DNA of 64,000 nucleotides from Pseudotabrizicola algicola (GCF_010915705.1 NZ_JAAIKE010000001.1:248001-312000); one strand, 5' to 3'; counted from the stretch's first letter, positions 8,696-17,674 are shown. Made by a program: numbers and translations. The notes: generated by a model from the letters alone, not told the origin.

Positions 8696-10248
8696 TGCGC
8701 CCCCTGCCTTGTGCGGGATTTTTTGATCCGGCCTATTATCAAAGCCAGCTTTCCGCGCCCGTGCCAGATGCCTTGGCGCATTTTCGTGCCGAGGGGGATC
8801 GTCTGGGGCTGGACCCGTCCCCCTATTTCTCAACGCGCTTCTACAAGCAGCAGCACCCCGATTGGGCGACGCGCGGCAAGCCGACGGCTCTCGATGACTA
8901 TCTGGCGCAAGATGTCGGCCCCGTGTGGCTCCGTCCGCATCCGATGATCGACCCTGACTTCTATTTGCAGCGCTATCCCGATGTGGCGGCGTCGGGCATG
9001 TCGCCGGGCGGGCATTTCGCGCGTCATGGAGATGCCGAAGGTCGTAGCCCCTCGGGCGAATTCGATGCCGTCTTCTACCGCCGCTGCTATCTTCGCTTGG
9101 AAGAGACGGGGGCCTTTGCCCATTTCATGGGCGGCGGCAAGGCTGCGGGCCATTTGCCAAAGCCCGCCCCGCGCAGCGCCGTTCAATCAGCAAAAGCGAT
9201 GGCCGACACGGCGCTTGCGCTGAACAATCCCATCCTGCTTGCCGCGCATGATGCGCAAGAGGCGGGCGTTCCGCTTCTGCTGCTGGATCTTGCGCGCGAT
9301 CTGGCAAAGCGCGGATTTTCTCCGATCTTCGTGCTGCAAGACGGGGGGCCGTTGGTTACGCCTCTGCGCCGGATTGGCACCGTGTTTGTGCTTGCGGAAG
9401 GGTGGCACGCGGCGGGGCTTTGTTCGGGGGTGCCCGCCGGAGTGCCGGTGATCGTGAGCAGCGCGGTTGCCGCCCCGATGGCAGAGGCCAGTGCGCGGGC
9501 CGGGTTGCGCACGCTTTTGCTGGTGCACGAAATGCGCGGCTATCTTGAGGCGCAGGGCCTGATCCCCGCACTGGTCGATGCGCAGCGGGCAGGGGCGCGG
9601 TTGATCGCCTCTTTCCCGCGCATGGCCGAAGCGCTGGAGCAAGACCTTGGCCCGCTGCCCGTGGTTCGCCCCGGTGTGGTGCTGCCAGTCACGCCGCTGG
9701 ACGAATTCCGGCTGCGCCGCCGCTCCAGACTGGGCAGGCACATGTTCATCGGGGCGGGGCATGCAGACAGACGCAAGGGGTTTGATCTGTTTCTTGCCGC
9801 AGCGCATGAGATTGCCACCCAGCTGCCGCAGGCGCGCTTTGTCTGGCTCGGGGCGCTCGATCCTTGGGCGCGGCAACTGGCCGGTCAGGCACAGGCAAGC
9901 GGCTTGCCCCTTACGCTGCCCGGATTTGTCGCGCAGCCGCTGGGATGGTATGGCGCAGCGTCGGTTTATCTGCTGACCTCGCGGGAAGATGCGGGGCCGA
10001 CAACCCTGATCCATGCCGCGGCCACCGGCACCCCTTTCGTGGGGTATGCCGCCGACATCGGCTTGCAAGGCATTGCAGACCCTTTGGGGCGCTTTGTGGC
10101 AAGCGGAGATCAGCCGGGTTTTGTCGCGGCAGCGCTTGATTTTGCCCGCAGCGATACGCCGCGCGCGCGCCACAACCGCCGCGCCCTGCTGCGCCCGCAT
10201 CTGGGGCTTGCCCGCTATTGCGACGAACTGCTCAGCGCGCTCGCCTGA
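8692..10248 (+). CDS. Glycosyltransferase family 4/1 protein with N-terminal D-x-x-(F/Y)-Y repeats
   Basis: Protein of 518 residues. The first 165 residues hold four repeats of about 38-40 residues, each opening with a variant of (F/I)-D-P-x-(F/Y)-Y: FDPAYYQSQL, FSTRFYKQQHPDW, IDPDFYLQRYPDV and FDAVFYRRCY. Some end in HF-x-x-x-G-x-x-x-G-x-x-P. The rest is a GT-B fold: HEMRGYLEAQGLIPAL, FIGAGHADRRKGFDLFL, FVWLGALDPWA, LPGFVAQPLGWYGAASVYLLTSREDAGPTTL-like donor site (split here by description) and the E-x7-E region DAGPTTLIHAAATGTPFV. Two adjacent ATGs (8692, 8695) are possible starts. Its 3' end overlaps the convergent acyltransferase gene by 17 bases. Confidence 0.83.
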   Translation: MMRPLPCAGFFDPAYYQSQLSAPVPDALAHFRAEGDRLGLDPSPYFSTRFYKQQHPDWATRGKPTALDDYLAQDVGPVWLRPHPMIDPDFYLQRYPDVAASGMSPGGHFARHGDAEGRSPSGEFDAVFYRRCYLRLEETGAFAHFMGGGKAAGHLPKPAPRSAVQSAKAMADTALALNNPILLAAHDAQEAGVPLLLLDLARDLAKRGFSPIFVLQDGGPLVTPLRRIGTVFVLAEGWHAAGLCSGVPAGVPVIVSSAVAAPMAEASARAGLRTLLLVHEMRGYLEAQGLIPALVDAQRAGARLIASFPRMAEALEQDLGPLPVVRPGVVLPVTPLDEFRLRRRSRLGRHMFIGAGHADRRKGFDLFLAAAHEIATQLPQARFVWLGALDPWARQLAGQAQASGLPLTLPGFVAQPLGWYGAASVYLLTSREDAGPTTLIHAAATGTPFVGYAADIGLQGIADPLGRFVASGDQPGFVAAALDFARSDTPRARHNRRALLRPHLGLARYCDELLSALA

Positions 10249-10957
10249 CCAAAGCCTGCATGCGCGCCCAGTCGCGGGTGGTCATCGCCGGATTGCCTAC
10301 CATCCGCGCCCCTGCCGCAACATCGCGCATCACCACCGCTCCCGCGCCGATCACCGCGCCATCCCCGATCCGCAAGGGTCTGCCGGGGCGGCCGTTGTTT
10401 ATGATCGCACCGGCCCCGATGCTGACCTGCCGGCCCATCTCGACATGGCCGTTGACCACGGCGCCATAGGCCAGCGTGCTGTAGGCCCCGATGGTCACAT
10501 CATGGCCGATTGCCGCTGCAAGGACCTGCACACCGGCGCCAAGCGTGACATTGGGGCTGATCAGCGTCGCCGGGTTCAGGATGCAGCCCGCGCCGATCTG
10601 TGCATCGGGCGCAATGCTTTCGGGCCTGCGGTGCAGGGCGCTCGCCAGCACCGCGCCTTCTGCGGCAAGCCGAGCCGCGATCCGCGCGCGCAGGGCACCA
10701 TCGCCCATCGACAGCAGGACAGGCACATCGGCGAACCGCAGCAAGCGTTCGCCGCCCGATATCACCGGCACGCCCAAGGCCGGATGGTCAAACCCGTTTT
10801 CCAGATCGTCGATCACTGCCCGAAGCTGGGCGCGCCCCTGCCAGATGCCCTGCAAAACCTGCCAGATCATCTGGCTGTGCCCGCGGCTGCCGTAAAGCAC
10901 GATCTGGTCAAATGCCTCGACCCCGCCGATCCTCTCCTCAGGGGGCTTTGCGATCAT
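10232..10957 (-). CDS. NeuD/PglD-like sugar O/N-acyltransferase
   Basis: Protein of 241 residues. The N-terminal Rossmann-like domain opens with QIVLYGSRGHSQMI, the counterpart of the GAGGHA motif that binds the nucleotide sugar in NeuD/PglD. Residues about 110-225 form a left-handed beta-helix of hexapeptide repeats (IAPDAQIGAGCILNPATLIS, VTIGAYSTLAYGAVV, VSIGAGAIINNG, VIGAGAVVMRDV). These enzymes transfer an acetyl or similar group from acyl-CoA to an amino or hydroxyl group of a sugar. It overlaps by four bases with the upstream DegT aminotransferase gene, matching the PglE-PglD order of transamination then N-acylation. The exact sugar and acyl group are unknown. Confidence 0.85.
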   Translation of the reverse strand: MIAKPPEERIGGVEAFDQIVLYGSRGHSQMIWQVLQGIWQGRAQLRAVIDDLENGFDHPALGVPVISGGERLLRFADVPVLLSMGDGALRARIAARLAAEGAVLASALHRRPESIAPDAQIGAGCILNPATLISPNVTLGAGVQVLAAAIGHDVTIGAYSTLAYGAVVNGHVEMGRQVSIGAGAIINNGRPGRPLRIGDGAVIGAGAVVMRDVAAGARMVGNPAMTTRDWARMQALVRRAR

Positions 10958-12081
10958 TCCAGCGCCCTCCCCAGCGCAGTCGCGGCCCGTGCCATGTCCG
11001 AAGGCTGCATGTCTCCGTGAAGCGGCAACGAAAGAAAGCTGCCCGCCACATCCGCAACCACGACCGCGCCGCTGCCGCTATGGATCGGCGCGCCATCATG
11101 GGTGGTTCCCGGCCCGCACAGCAGATCAAACGGCACGCGAGGCATGATCCCTTCACGCTCCAGCGCCGCAATCATGCTGGCACGCCGGACAGGCGGCACC
11201 TGCAACGTGTAATAGATATGGCTTTCGCTGCTGTCGGGGCGAGGCGCCAGCACTTTGACAGGCAAACCGGAAAGCGCCTCATCATACCAGCGGCGAACCT
11301 CGGCCCGAGCGCGCAACTCGGCTTTTAGCCGCGGCAGAACTGCCAGTCCGAAGGCGGCATGAACCTCGGACAATTTCCCGTTGATGCCGGGGCCGGTCGG
11401 GCGGCCCCCCTCGAGACCAAAGTTGCGCATGCGTGCCAGCCTCTCCGCGTGATCCTGACTGCGCACCACCACCGCGCCGCCCTCCGCCGTCGTCAGAAGC
11501 TTGGTCGCATGGAGCGACATCGCGCTTGCATCCCCCGCAAGACAAAGGCTTTTGCCCTGCCACGTCAGATCGGGCGCCTGCGCCGCATCAAACACAAGCC
11601 AAAGCCCGTGCGCGCGCGCAATCCGCTCCAGCGCGTCCACGTCGCAGGCGATCCCCTGAAAATGCACGCCCAGAATCGCCACCGTCTGCGGCGAGATCGC
11701 GCGTTCCACCGCTTTCGGGCAAAGCGTGCCGAACTCGGGCTCCACATCGGCAAACACAGGGCGCAGGCCGCACCAGTCGATCGCCTGCACCGACGCCGCA
11801 AAACTGAGCGGCGAGGTAATCACCTCGCCCCCTGCAGGCAATCCGCCCAAACGCAAGGCCAGCATCACCGCCATCGTTCCTGACGAAGTCAGCCGGAGCG
11901 GGCCGCCGATCTGTAGCTCCAGTTCCGCCTCCAGCCTTGCGTGCAAGGGGCCGCCATTCGTCAGACGTCCGCTGCGCAGAACCTCTGCCATCAGGCGCAG
12001 CAACTCGGCCTCATCCGGCATCACCGGTTGGCCAAAGCGGAGTGTTGCAGGCTCGGGTATCGTTGTCATGCGCTCTGTCAT
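10954..12081 (-). CDS. DegT/DnrJ/EryC1/StrS-family PLP aminotransferase
   Basis: Sugar aminotransferase of 375 residues. Visible family features are RLTNGGPLHARLEAEL, LTSSGTMAVMLAL (phosphate-binding), VITSPLSFAASVQAI, the acidic FADVEPEFGTL, FDAAQAPDLTW with the PLP-contacting Asp, and SLHATKLLTTAEGG, where K is the Schiff-base lysine. The usual reaction moves an amino group from glutamate to a 3- or 4-keto nucleotide sugar. It is followed in the same operon by an N-acyltransferase, so the pair probably makes an N-acylated amino-deoxysugar for the neighbouring glycosyltransferases. No 4,6-dehydratase is seen in the window. ATG 12081 has AGGGG nine bases upstream; ATG 12069 is the alternative. 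Confidence 0.9.
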   Translation of the reverse strand: MTERMTTIPEPATLRFGQPVMPDEAELLRLMAEVLRSGRLTNGGPLHARLEAELELQIGGPLRLTSSGTMAVMLALRLGGLPAGGEVITSPLSFAASVQAIDWCGLRPVFADVEPEFGTLCPKAVERAISPQTVAILGVHFQGIACDVDALERIARAHGLWLVFDAAQAPDLTWQGKSLCLAGDASAMSLHATKLLTTAEGGAVVVRSQDHAERLARMRNFGLEGGRPTGPGINGKLSEVHAAFGLAVLPRLKAELRARAEVRRWYDEALSGLPVKVLAPRPDSSESHIYYTLQVPPVRRASMIAALEREGIMPRVPFDLLCGPGTTHDGAPIHSGSGAVVVADVAGSFLSLPLHGDMQPSDMARAATALGRALE

Positions 12082-12141
12082 AGCGCTAATCCCCTGTCAG
12101 TGCAGGCAAAAACGCAAATACAAAGCGAAAGGAAAGTATCA

Positions 12142-12215
12142 TGGAGGCGGGTATCGGAATCGAACCGATCTTCACGGATTTGCAATCCGGTGCATAGCCT
12201 GCCTGCCCACCCGCC
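12142..12215 (-). tRNA. tRNA-Cys(GCA)
   Basis: The minus strand folds as a cloverleaf: acceptor GGCGGGT/ACCCGCC, D arm with GGCAGGCAGGCTATGC, anticodon loop TTGCAAA with GCA, T arm ATCGG-TTCGATT-CCGAT, discriminator T, and encoded CCA. The outermost anticodon-stem pair looks mismatched (C/T). The top scoring feature is the Cys anticodon with the U73 discriminator that cysteinyl-tRNA synthetase requires. Confidence 0.93.
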
Positions 12216-12228
12216 TCGTGATGGGCGT

Positions 12229-12257
12229 CGAATAGCGCAGCTTGGCAGGGCATGCAA
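12229..12257 (-). promoter_or_regulatory. Predicted sigma-70 promoter of tRNA-Cys
   Basis: On the minus strand TTGCAT (12257-12252) and TATTCG (12234-12229) are separated by exactly 17 bases. The mature tRNA begins 13 bases after the -10 hexamer. Confidence 0.55.
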
Positions 12258-12325
12258 GGCCTGTGTTGCATACTGGTCTGTGACGGCGGCCGCGTGCTAA
12301 GGCGGGGCAAAACGTGGGGGCGTGC

Positions 12326-13291
12326 ATGATCCTTGGTTATCAACATCGCGATGGACGGCTGATCCGCATCGAAGAAGGTTTGCCCGAGGACGCGCTCTGG
12401 CTTGATCTTATGCGCCCCGAGGGCAATGAAGAGGCGATGCTTGAAGCCGCGCTCGGGCTGGACCTGCCCACGCGCGAGGATATGGATGAAATCGAGCAAT
12501 CCTCGCGGCTATATGCCGAAGACGGTGCCTTGTTCATGACGGTGACACTGCCTGCACAAACCGAAGGCGACGTTCCGGAAGTTGCGCCGGTAACCCTTGT
12601 GTTGACCCAGAAGCAACTGGTGACAGTGCGCTATCACAGCCCCAAGGCCTTCGAGATGTTCATGCAGCGCGCGGCCAGGGGCGGGTTGCCTTGCGCCACC
12701 GCCGAAGCTGTCACCCTGTCCTTGCTCGAGGTGATGGTGGACCGGCTGGCAGATGTGCTTGAACGCGTCGCCCGCGACATCGAGGTGATTTCGCGCAATA
12801 TCTTCGCCAAGAATGGCGCACAGGCCCGAAAGGGCAGCGGCTGGCGGGCGGTGCTGGAAGAAATCGGGCGCAAGGGCGATCTGGTGTCGACCTTGCGCGA
12901 CAGTCTGGGCACGATCGACCGCCTGACCGTGTTCTGGGGCCAGCGCTTGCGCGATGCGCCCGATACCAAGGAACTGCGCGCAAGGCTCAAGGATTTGACC
13001 TCGGATGTGCGCGGGCTCGAAGATCATTCCGCCTTCATGTCGCAAAAGATCGGCTTTCTGATGGATGCCACGATGGGTCTGATCGGCATCGAGCAGAACG
13101 GCATCATCAAGATTTTCTCGGTGGCCTCGGTGGTGTTTCTGCCCCCGACGCTCATCGCATCCATTTACGGTATGAACTTTGAGGTGATGCCGGAACTTGC
13201 ACAGCCCTATGGCTATCCCGTGGCCTTGCTGGCCATGGTCCTGTCTGCCGTGATGCCCTATCTTTATTTCAAACACCGCGGCTGGCTCTGA
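12326..13291 (+). CDS. CorA-family divalent-cation transporter
   Basis: Protein of 321 residues with the CorA plan: a large cytoplasmic N-terminal domain with long helices, then two C-terminal membrane segments. The hallmark GMN motif is present as YGMNFEVMPEL between them, and the chain ends in the basic YLYFKHRGWL. CorA pentamers import Mg2+ (or Co2+/Ni2+; ZntB relatives transport Zn2+), and the YGMNFEVMPEL form favours Mg2+ import. ATG 12326 was chosen; a GTG at 12314 is also in frame behind weak sequence. It stands alone between tRNA-Cys and the efflux operon. Confidence 0.88.
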   Translation: MILGYQHRDGRLIRIEEGLPEDALWLDLMRPEGNEEAMLEAALGLDLPTREDMDEIEQSSRLYAEDGALFMTVTLPAQTEGDVPEVAPVTLVLTQKQLVTVRYHSPKAFEMFMQRAARGGLPCATAEAVTLSLLEVMVDRLADVLERVARDIEVISRNIFAKNGAQARKGSGWRAVLEEIGRKGDLVSTLRDSLGTIDRLTVFWGQRLRDAPDTKELRARLKDLTSDVRGLEDHSAFMSQKIGFLMDATMGLIGIEQNGIIKIFSVASVVFLPPTLIASIYGMNFEVMPELAQPYGYPVALLAMVLSAVMPYLYFKHRGWL

Positions 13292-13378
13292 TCTGCAGAA
13301 AAATGCAGCAGTCGGCGGACTGCGGTAAGGGTGTGTGTTTTTGCAGGGAATTCTTGCCCTTTGGTTGCGTCCCCAGAC

Positions 13379-13396
13379 TTGAACTTGTCGGTTCAA
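13379..13396 (+). promoter_or_regulatory. Inverted repeat TTGAAC-N6-GTTCAA, candidate operator of the RND efflux operon
   Basis: A perfect 6-bp dyad with a 6-base centre lies about 80 bases before the membrane-fusion gene, inside the only intergenic region upstream of that operon. Efflux operons of this type are commonly repressed by TetR- or MarR-family proteins that bind such dyads. No such regulator gene is adjacent, so the binding protein is unknown. Confidence 0.4.
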
Positions 13397-13475
13397 AGGT
13401 TCACTAAACATAAAAGTTTGTATGCCGCGCACGACTGTTCGAGCGCGCACCACGGTTTGGATACGGGGCTTTCCG

Positions 13476-14573
13476 ATGGCAAAACGCCTTTTCATTGCGA
13501 TCATTCTGCTTGGCCTCGTTGTGGGCGGGATCGTCTGGTTCAAGTTCTTCCGCGATGACATGATCGCGCAGTTCATGGCGGGGCGGGTGCCGCCGCCGGT
13601 GCCGGTCACCGTGCAAACCGTCGAACCGGTGACTTGGACGCCGGGGATCGACGCGGTCGGGACCGCGATTTCCGGTCGTGGTGTCGATCTGGCGATCGAG
13701 TCTGGCGGACTGGTGCGTGCCATCGGATTTGCCTCGAACGAGCGGGTCTCCGAAGGTCAGGTTCTGCTCCAGATCAACGATGACAGCGAGCGTGCGGCCC
13801 TTGCCGCCGCCGAGGCGGCCTTGGGCGTTACCCAGACCGAGGCGCTACGTGCTGCCACCCTGACAGAACGCGGCGTCGGCACCGCCAACTCGGTGGAAAC
13901 CGCGCAGGCCCAAGAACAAAGCGCGCGCGCACAGGTTGCGCAGGTGCAGACGGCGCTTGATGCCAAGACCCTGACCGCTCCGTTCGAAGGGGTGATCGGA
14001 ATTCCGCGGGTCGAGGTCGGACAATATGTCAGCCCCGGCACCATCTATGCCACCTTGCAAGACCTTGACCGGATGTTTGTCGACTTCACCGTGCCAGAGC
14101 AGCAGATCGGCGCGCTGGATCTCGGCCGCTCGGTCAGCGTCAGCACCGATGTGGGGGCCTTTGATGCCTCGGGCCGCATCACCGGGATCGAGCCGCAGGT
14201 GGACCCCAGAACACGCCTCGTTTCGGTTCGGGCCGAGGTCGAGAATCCCGGCGCACGCCTGTTTCCGGGCCAGTTCCTGCGGGTCCGCGTGGCTCTCCCC
14301 GCCGAGGAAGGCGTTATCACCGTGCCGCAAACCGCTGTGATCTCAAGTCTTTACGGCGACTCCATCTATGTGGTGAAACCTGATGGTGACGGGCTCAAGG
14401 TGGAACAGGTGTTCGTCACCCTTGGCCGCCGCTCGGCAGACCGTATCGAGGTTGTCAGCGGTATTGCGGCGGGCGACCAGATCGTCACGTCGGGTCAGAA
14501 CCGTCTGTCCAATCAGGCGAAGGTGGTGATCGACACATCGGTGGACCTCTCGTCGCCAGCGGCCAGCGAATAG
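13476..14573 (+). CDS. RND efflux periplasmic adaptor (membrane fusion protein, HlyD/AcrA family)
   Basis: Adaptor of 365 residues. An N-terminal membrane anchor (FIAIILLGLVVGGIVWFKFF) is followed by a lipoyl/barrel-sandwich half (ESGGLVRAIGFASNERVSEG), a short helical hairpin (about 110-165) and the second lipoyl half (LTAPFEGVIGIPRVEVGQYV). A beta-barrel and a membrane-proximal domain follow. The helical hairpin is short compared with AcrA, as in many alphaproteobacterial adaptors. The start MAKRLF at 13476 places the anchor at the N-terminus; an in-frame ATG at 13422 would add 18 residues. Seven bases separate it from the pump gene, so the two are co-transcribed. No outer-membrane factor gene follows, so a shared TolC-like channel is expected. 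Confidence 0.9.
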   Translation: MAKRLFIAIILLGLVVGGIVWFKFFRDDMIAQFMAGRVPPPVPVTVQTVEPVTWTPGIDAVGTAISGRGVDLAIESGGLVRAIGFASNERVSEGQVLLQINDDSERAALAAAEAALGVTQTEALRAATLTERGVGTANSVETAQAQEQSARAQVAQVQTALDAKTLTAPFEGVIGIPRVEVGQYVSPGTIYATLQDLDRMFVDFTVPEQQIGALDLGRSVSVSTDVGAFDASGRITGIEPQVDPRTRLVSVRAEVENPGARLFPGQFLRVRVALPAEEGVITVPQTAVISSLYGDSIYVVKPDGDGLKVEQVFVTLGRRSADRIEVVSGIAAGDQIVTSGQNRLSNQAKVVIDTSVDLSSPAASE

Positions 14574-14580
14574 GGGGCGT

Positions 14581-17500
14581 ATGATGCATTTCTCCGAGCT
14601 TTTCATCCGCCGCCCTGTCCTGTCCAGCGTGCTGGCGGCCCTGATCCTGTTTCTGGGTCTTGCCGCGATGGTCAACCTTCCCGTGCGCCAGTATCCCGAG
14701 GTTCAGGAAAGCGTTATCACCATCACCACGATCTACCCCGGTGCCGCGCCCGAACTGATCCAGGGCTTTGTCACCGCGCCCATTGCCGCGGCGGTTTCGA
14801 CCACGGAGAACCTCGACTATGTGACCAGCGAGTCGCGCCCCTCCGCCTCTGTGGTCACCGTGCAGATGAAACTGGGGGCCGATCCCGACACCGCCTTGAC
14901 GGAAGTGATGTCCAAGGTCCAGCAGGTGCGGGGCCAGTTGCCGCAGGATACCGAGGACCCGGTGATCGCCAAGGGCACGGGCATGACCTTTGCCCTGATG
15001 TATCTGGCGGTGCAAAACCCCAACATGACGCCCGAGCAACTGACCGAATATCTGGAACGCGTGGTGCGGCCGCGCGTCACCAATATTCAGGGCGTCGCGC
15101 AGATGGAGATCCTGGGCGCGCAGAAATATGCCATGCGCATCTGGCTGGACCCGCTCTTGCTGTCGGCACGCGGGGTGACTGCTTCGGAAGTGCTGGGCGC
15201 GATCCGCTCGTCCAACTTCCTGTCGGCACCGGGGCGGACCGAAAACGACTATTTCACCTATTCTCTCACCCTCGATTCCACCATCCAGACGCCCGAAGCC
15301 TTTGGCGCCCTGCCGATTGGCCAAGGCGAAAGCGGTGTGGTGCGGTTGCGCGACGTGGCGCGGGTGGAACTGGCCTCGGGGTCCAGCGACGCGATTGTCA
15401 CCTTCGCGGGCCAGCCCGGCATTTTCATCGGCATCATCCCGTCTCCGGGCGAGAACCAGCTTGATGTGGCGGCCAACGTGCGTGACGCGCTGCCCGCGCT
15501 GGAACAGACCCTGCCCAGCGGTATGACCGTTGATCTGGTCTACGATTCGACCGAGACGATTGCCGCCTCGATTTCCGAAGTGTTCAAGACCATCGCCGAA
15601 GCCGTTCTGATCGTCGTGGTGGTGATCTTGCTGTTCCTCGGCTCGTTCCGCTCGGTGCTGATGCCCATCGTCACCATCCCGCTGTCGCTGATCGGGGTGT
15701 GCAGCGTCATGCTGGTGCTGGGCTACTCGATCAACCTGCTGACCCTTCTTGCGATGGTTCTGGCGATCGGTCTGGTGGTGGATGATGCCATCGTGGTCGT
15801 CGAGAACATCCACCGGCACATAGACGAGGGCATGACCCCCGCGGCTGCCTCGATCAAGGGGATGAAGGAAATCACCGGCCCCGTGATCGCCATGACCATC
15901 ACGCTGGCCGCCGTGCTGGCCCCCTTGGCCTTTACCGGCGGGCTGACGGGCGCGCTCTTTGCCGAATTTGCGCTTACCCTTGCCGGCTCGGTGGTGATCT
16001 CCGGCATCGTCGCGCTTACCATCACACCCGCAATGTCGGCGCGCCTTCTGAATCACGGAGCGCCGGGGCGCTTCCAGCGCATCGTGGACCGCACCTTGGG
16101 CGGGCTGGCCAACTGGTATGAACGGCGGGTGGCGTCCTCGCTCGATTACAGGCCCGTGACGTTCCTCATGGTGATCTCGCTTCTGGGCGCGACCGGATTC
16201 ATGTTCATGAACACCTCGTCCGAACTCGCACCCGAGGAAGACAGCGGCGCCCTGTTCGCCATCATGAGCGGCCCGCGCTATGCGACGCTGGAATACACCG
16301 ATGCCTTCACCCAAGAGGTCAGCCGCCGCGCGGCAGGGATCGAAGAGGTTCAGACCTCGTTCTCGGTGGCCGGGATGGGCGGGGCCGGCAATACCGGCTT
16401 CTACATCTGGGCGCTCAAGGACTGGGCCAGCCGCACGCGCGGTCAGGCCGAGATTCAGGCACAGCTTCAGGGCATTCTCGATGGCACGCCGGGCCTGCAA
16501 AGCTATGTCTTCGCGCCGCCCTCGCTCCCCGGCGCGGGTGGTGGTCTGCCGATTTCGATGATCGTCCAGTCGATCCATGCGCCTGAACGGGTGGTCGAGA
16601 TCGCCGAAGAAATCCGCATGCGCGCCATGCAGTCGGGCATGTTCATCGTGGTGCAGAACAGCCTGTCCTTCGATGCGCCACAGGTGCGGATCGTCATCGA
16701 TCGTGACCGCGCCGCCCAGCTTGGTGTCGCGGTCAGCGATATTGGGGCCACCTTGGGCCTTCTGGTCGGCGGCGGCGCGGTTGCGCAGTTCGACCGCGAT
16801 TCGAACAGCTATGACGTGATCACCCAAGTCCCGCGCGAATGGCGCGACAACCCCGAACGTCTGGGCGAGTTCTTCGTGCGCTCCGGCACCGGGGTGATGG
16901 TGCCGCTGTCCTCGGTGGTGAGCCTGATGCCGACGGTGTCTGCCGCCTCGATCTCGCAGTTCAACCAGCTCAATTCGGCCACGCTGTCCGCCATGCCGAT
17001 GATCGGCCTGTCTACAGGCGTGGCTTTGGCCGAGCTGGAGCGCATCGCCGCCGAAGTCCTGCCCGACGGGTTCTTCATTGATTACTCCGGCCAGTCTCGG
17101 CTGGAGAAATCCGAAGGCAGCACGATCATTCTGGCCTTCGCCGCCGCCATCGTGGTGATCTATCTGGTGCTGGCCGCGCAGTTTGAAAGTTTCCGCGACC
17201 CGTTCATCATTCTGATGTCGGTGCCCCTGTCGATCTTCGGGGCGATGCTGCCGCTCTATCTGGGGGCGGGAACTCTGAACATCTACACGCAGGTCGGGCT
17301 GATTACCCTGATCGGCCTGATCACCAAGCACGGCATCCTGATGGTGGAATTCGCCAACCAGCAGCGGGAAGAGCATGGATTGTCGCGGCGTCAGGCCATC
17401 GTGGCCGCCGCCAAAACGCGGTTGCGGCCCATTCTGATGACGACCTTTGCCATGGTTCTGGCCGTCGTGCCGCTGATCATCGCGGATGGCGCCGGGGCGG

Positions 17501-17670
17501 CGGCGCGGCAGGCGATGGGTCTGGTGATCTTTACCGGCCTGCTGATCGGCACGATCTTCACGCTGTTCGTGGTGCCGGCATTCTACACGCTGATCTCGCT
17601 GAGCGACGCGGGTTATCTGCTGCAAAAACGCAAGGTAGAGCAGCAGTTCGGCGCGGCGAAGGTGCATTGA
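14581..17670 (+). CDS. RND multidrug efflux transporter (HAE1/AcrB-like)
   Basis: Inner-membrane proton-driven pump of 1029 residues with the AcrB plan: one membrane helix (RRPVLSSVLAALILFLGLAA), porter domain, helices 2-6, helix 7, second porter domain and helices 8-12. Conserved pieces are the start FIRRPVLSS, LPVRQYPEV, YPGAAPELI, and the proton-relay motif GLVVDDAIVVVENIHRH with the Asp pair at about 401-402. SVPLSIFGAMLPLYL and GLITLIGLITKHGILMVEF follow in the second half. It exports small toxic molecules with the adaptor upstream; the substrate cannot be read from sequence. It ends at a strong hairpin shared with the convergent arginase gene. Confidence 0.93.
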   Translation: MMHFSELFIRRPVLSSVLAALILFLGLAAMVNLPVRQYPEVQESVITITTIYPGAAPELIQGFVTAPIAAAVSTTENLDYVTSESRPSASVVTVQMKLGADPDTALTEVMSKVQQVRGQLPQDTEDPVIAKGTGMTFALMYLAVQNPNMTPEQLTEYLERVVRPRVTNIQGVAQMEILGAQKYAMRIWLDPLLLSARGVTASEVLGAIRSSNFLSAPGRTENDYFTYSLTLDSTIQTPEAFGALPIGQGESGVVRLRDVARVELASGSSDAIVTFAGQPGIFIGIIPSPGENQLDVAANVRDALPALEQTLPSGMTVDLVYDSTETIAASISEVFKTIAEAVLIVVVVILLFLGSFRSVLMPIVTIPLSLIGVCSVMLVLGYSINLLTLLAMVLAIGLVVDDAIVVVENIHRHIDEGMTPAAASIKGMKEITGPVIAMTITLAAVLAPLAFTGGLTGALFAEFALTLAGSVVISGIVALTITPAMSARLLNHGAPGRFQRIVDRTLGGLANWYERRVASSLDYRPVTFLMVISLLGATGFMFMNTSSELAPEEDSGALFAIMSGPRYATLEYTDAFTQEVSRRAAGIEEVQTSFSVAGMGGAGNTGFYIWALKDWASRTRGQAEIQAQLQGILDGTPGLQSYVFAPPSLPGAGGGLPISMIVQSIHAPERVVEIAEEIRMRAMQSGMFIVVQNSLSFDAPQVRIVIDRDRAAQLGVAVSDIGATLGLLVGGGAVAQFDRDSNSYDVITQVPREWRDNPERLGEFFVRSGTGVMVPLSSVVSLMPTVSAASISQFNQLNSATLSAMPMIGLSTGVALAELERIAAEVLPDGFFIDYSGQSRLEKSEGSTIILAFAAAIVVIYLVLAAQFESFRDPFIILMSVPLSIFGAMLPLYLGAGTLNIYTQVGLITLIGLITKHGILMVEFANQQREEHGLSRRQAIVAAAKTRLRPILMTTFAMVLAVVPLIIADGAGAAARQAMGLVIFTGLLIGTIFTLFVVPAFYTLISLSDAGYLLQKRKVEQQFGAAKVH

Positions 17671-17674
17671 GACG

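Noticed and set aside
13308-13323. GCAGTC-GGCG-GACTGC hairpin after the CorA-type gene as its terminator
   Set aside because: Only six base pairs and no T-run; too weak to call.
14485-17667. Very long open frame (about 1060 codons) on the minus strand opposite the RND pump
   Set aside because: It is low in hydrophobic variety, rich in His/Arg/Gln/Asp, has no domain and mirrors the codon positions of the pump gene. Such antisense frames are common in GC-rich DNA and similar ones lie opposite recG, acnA, ligA and nnr.
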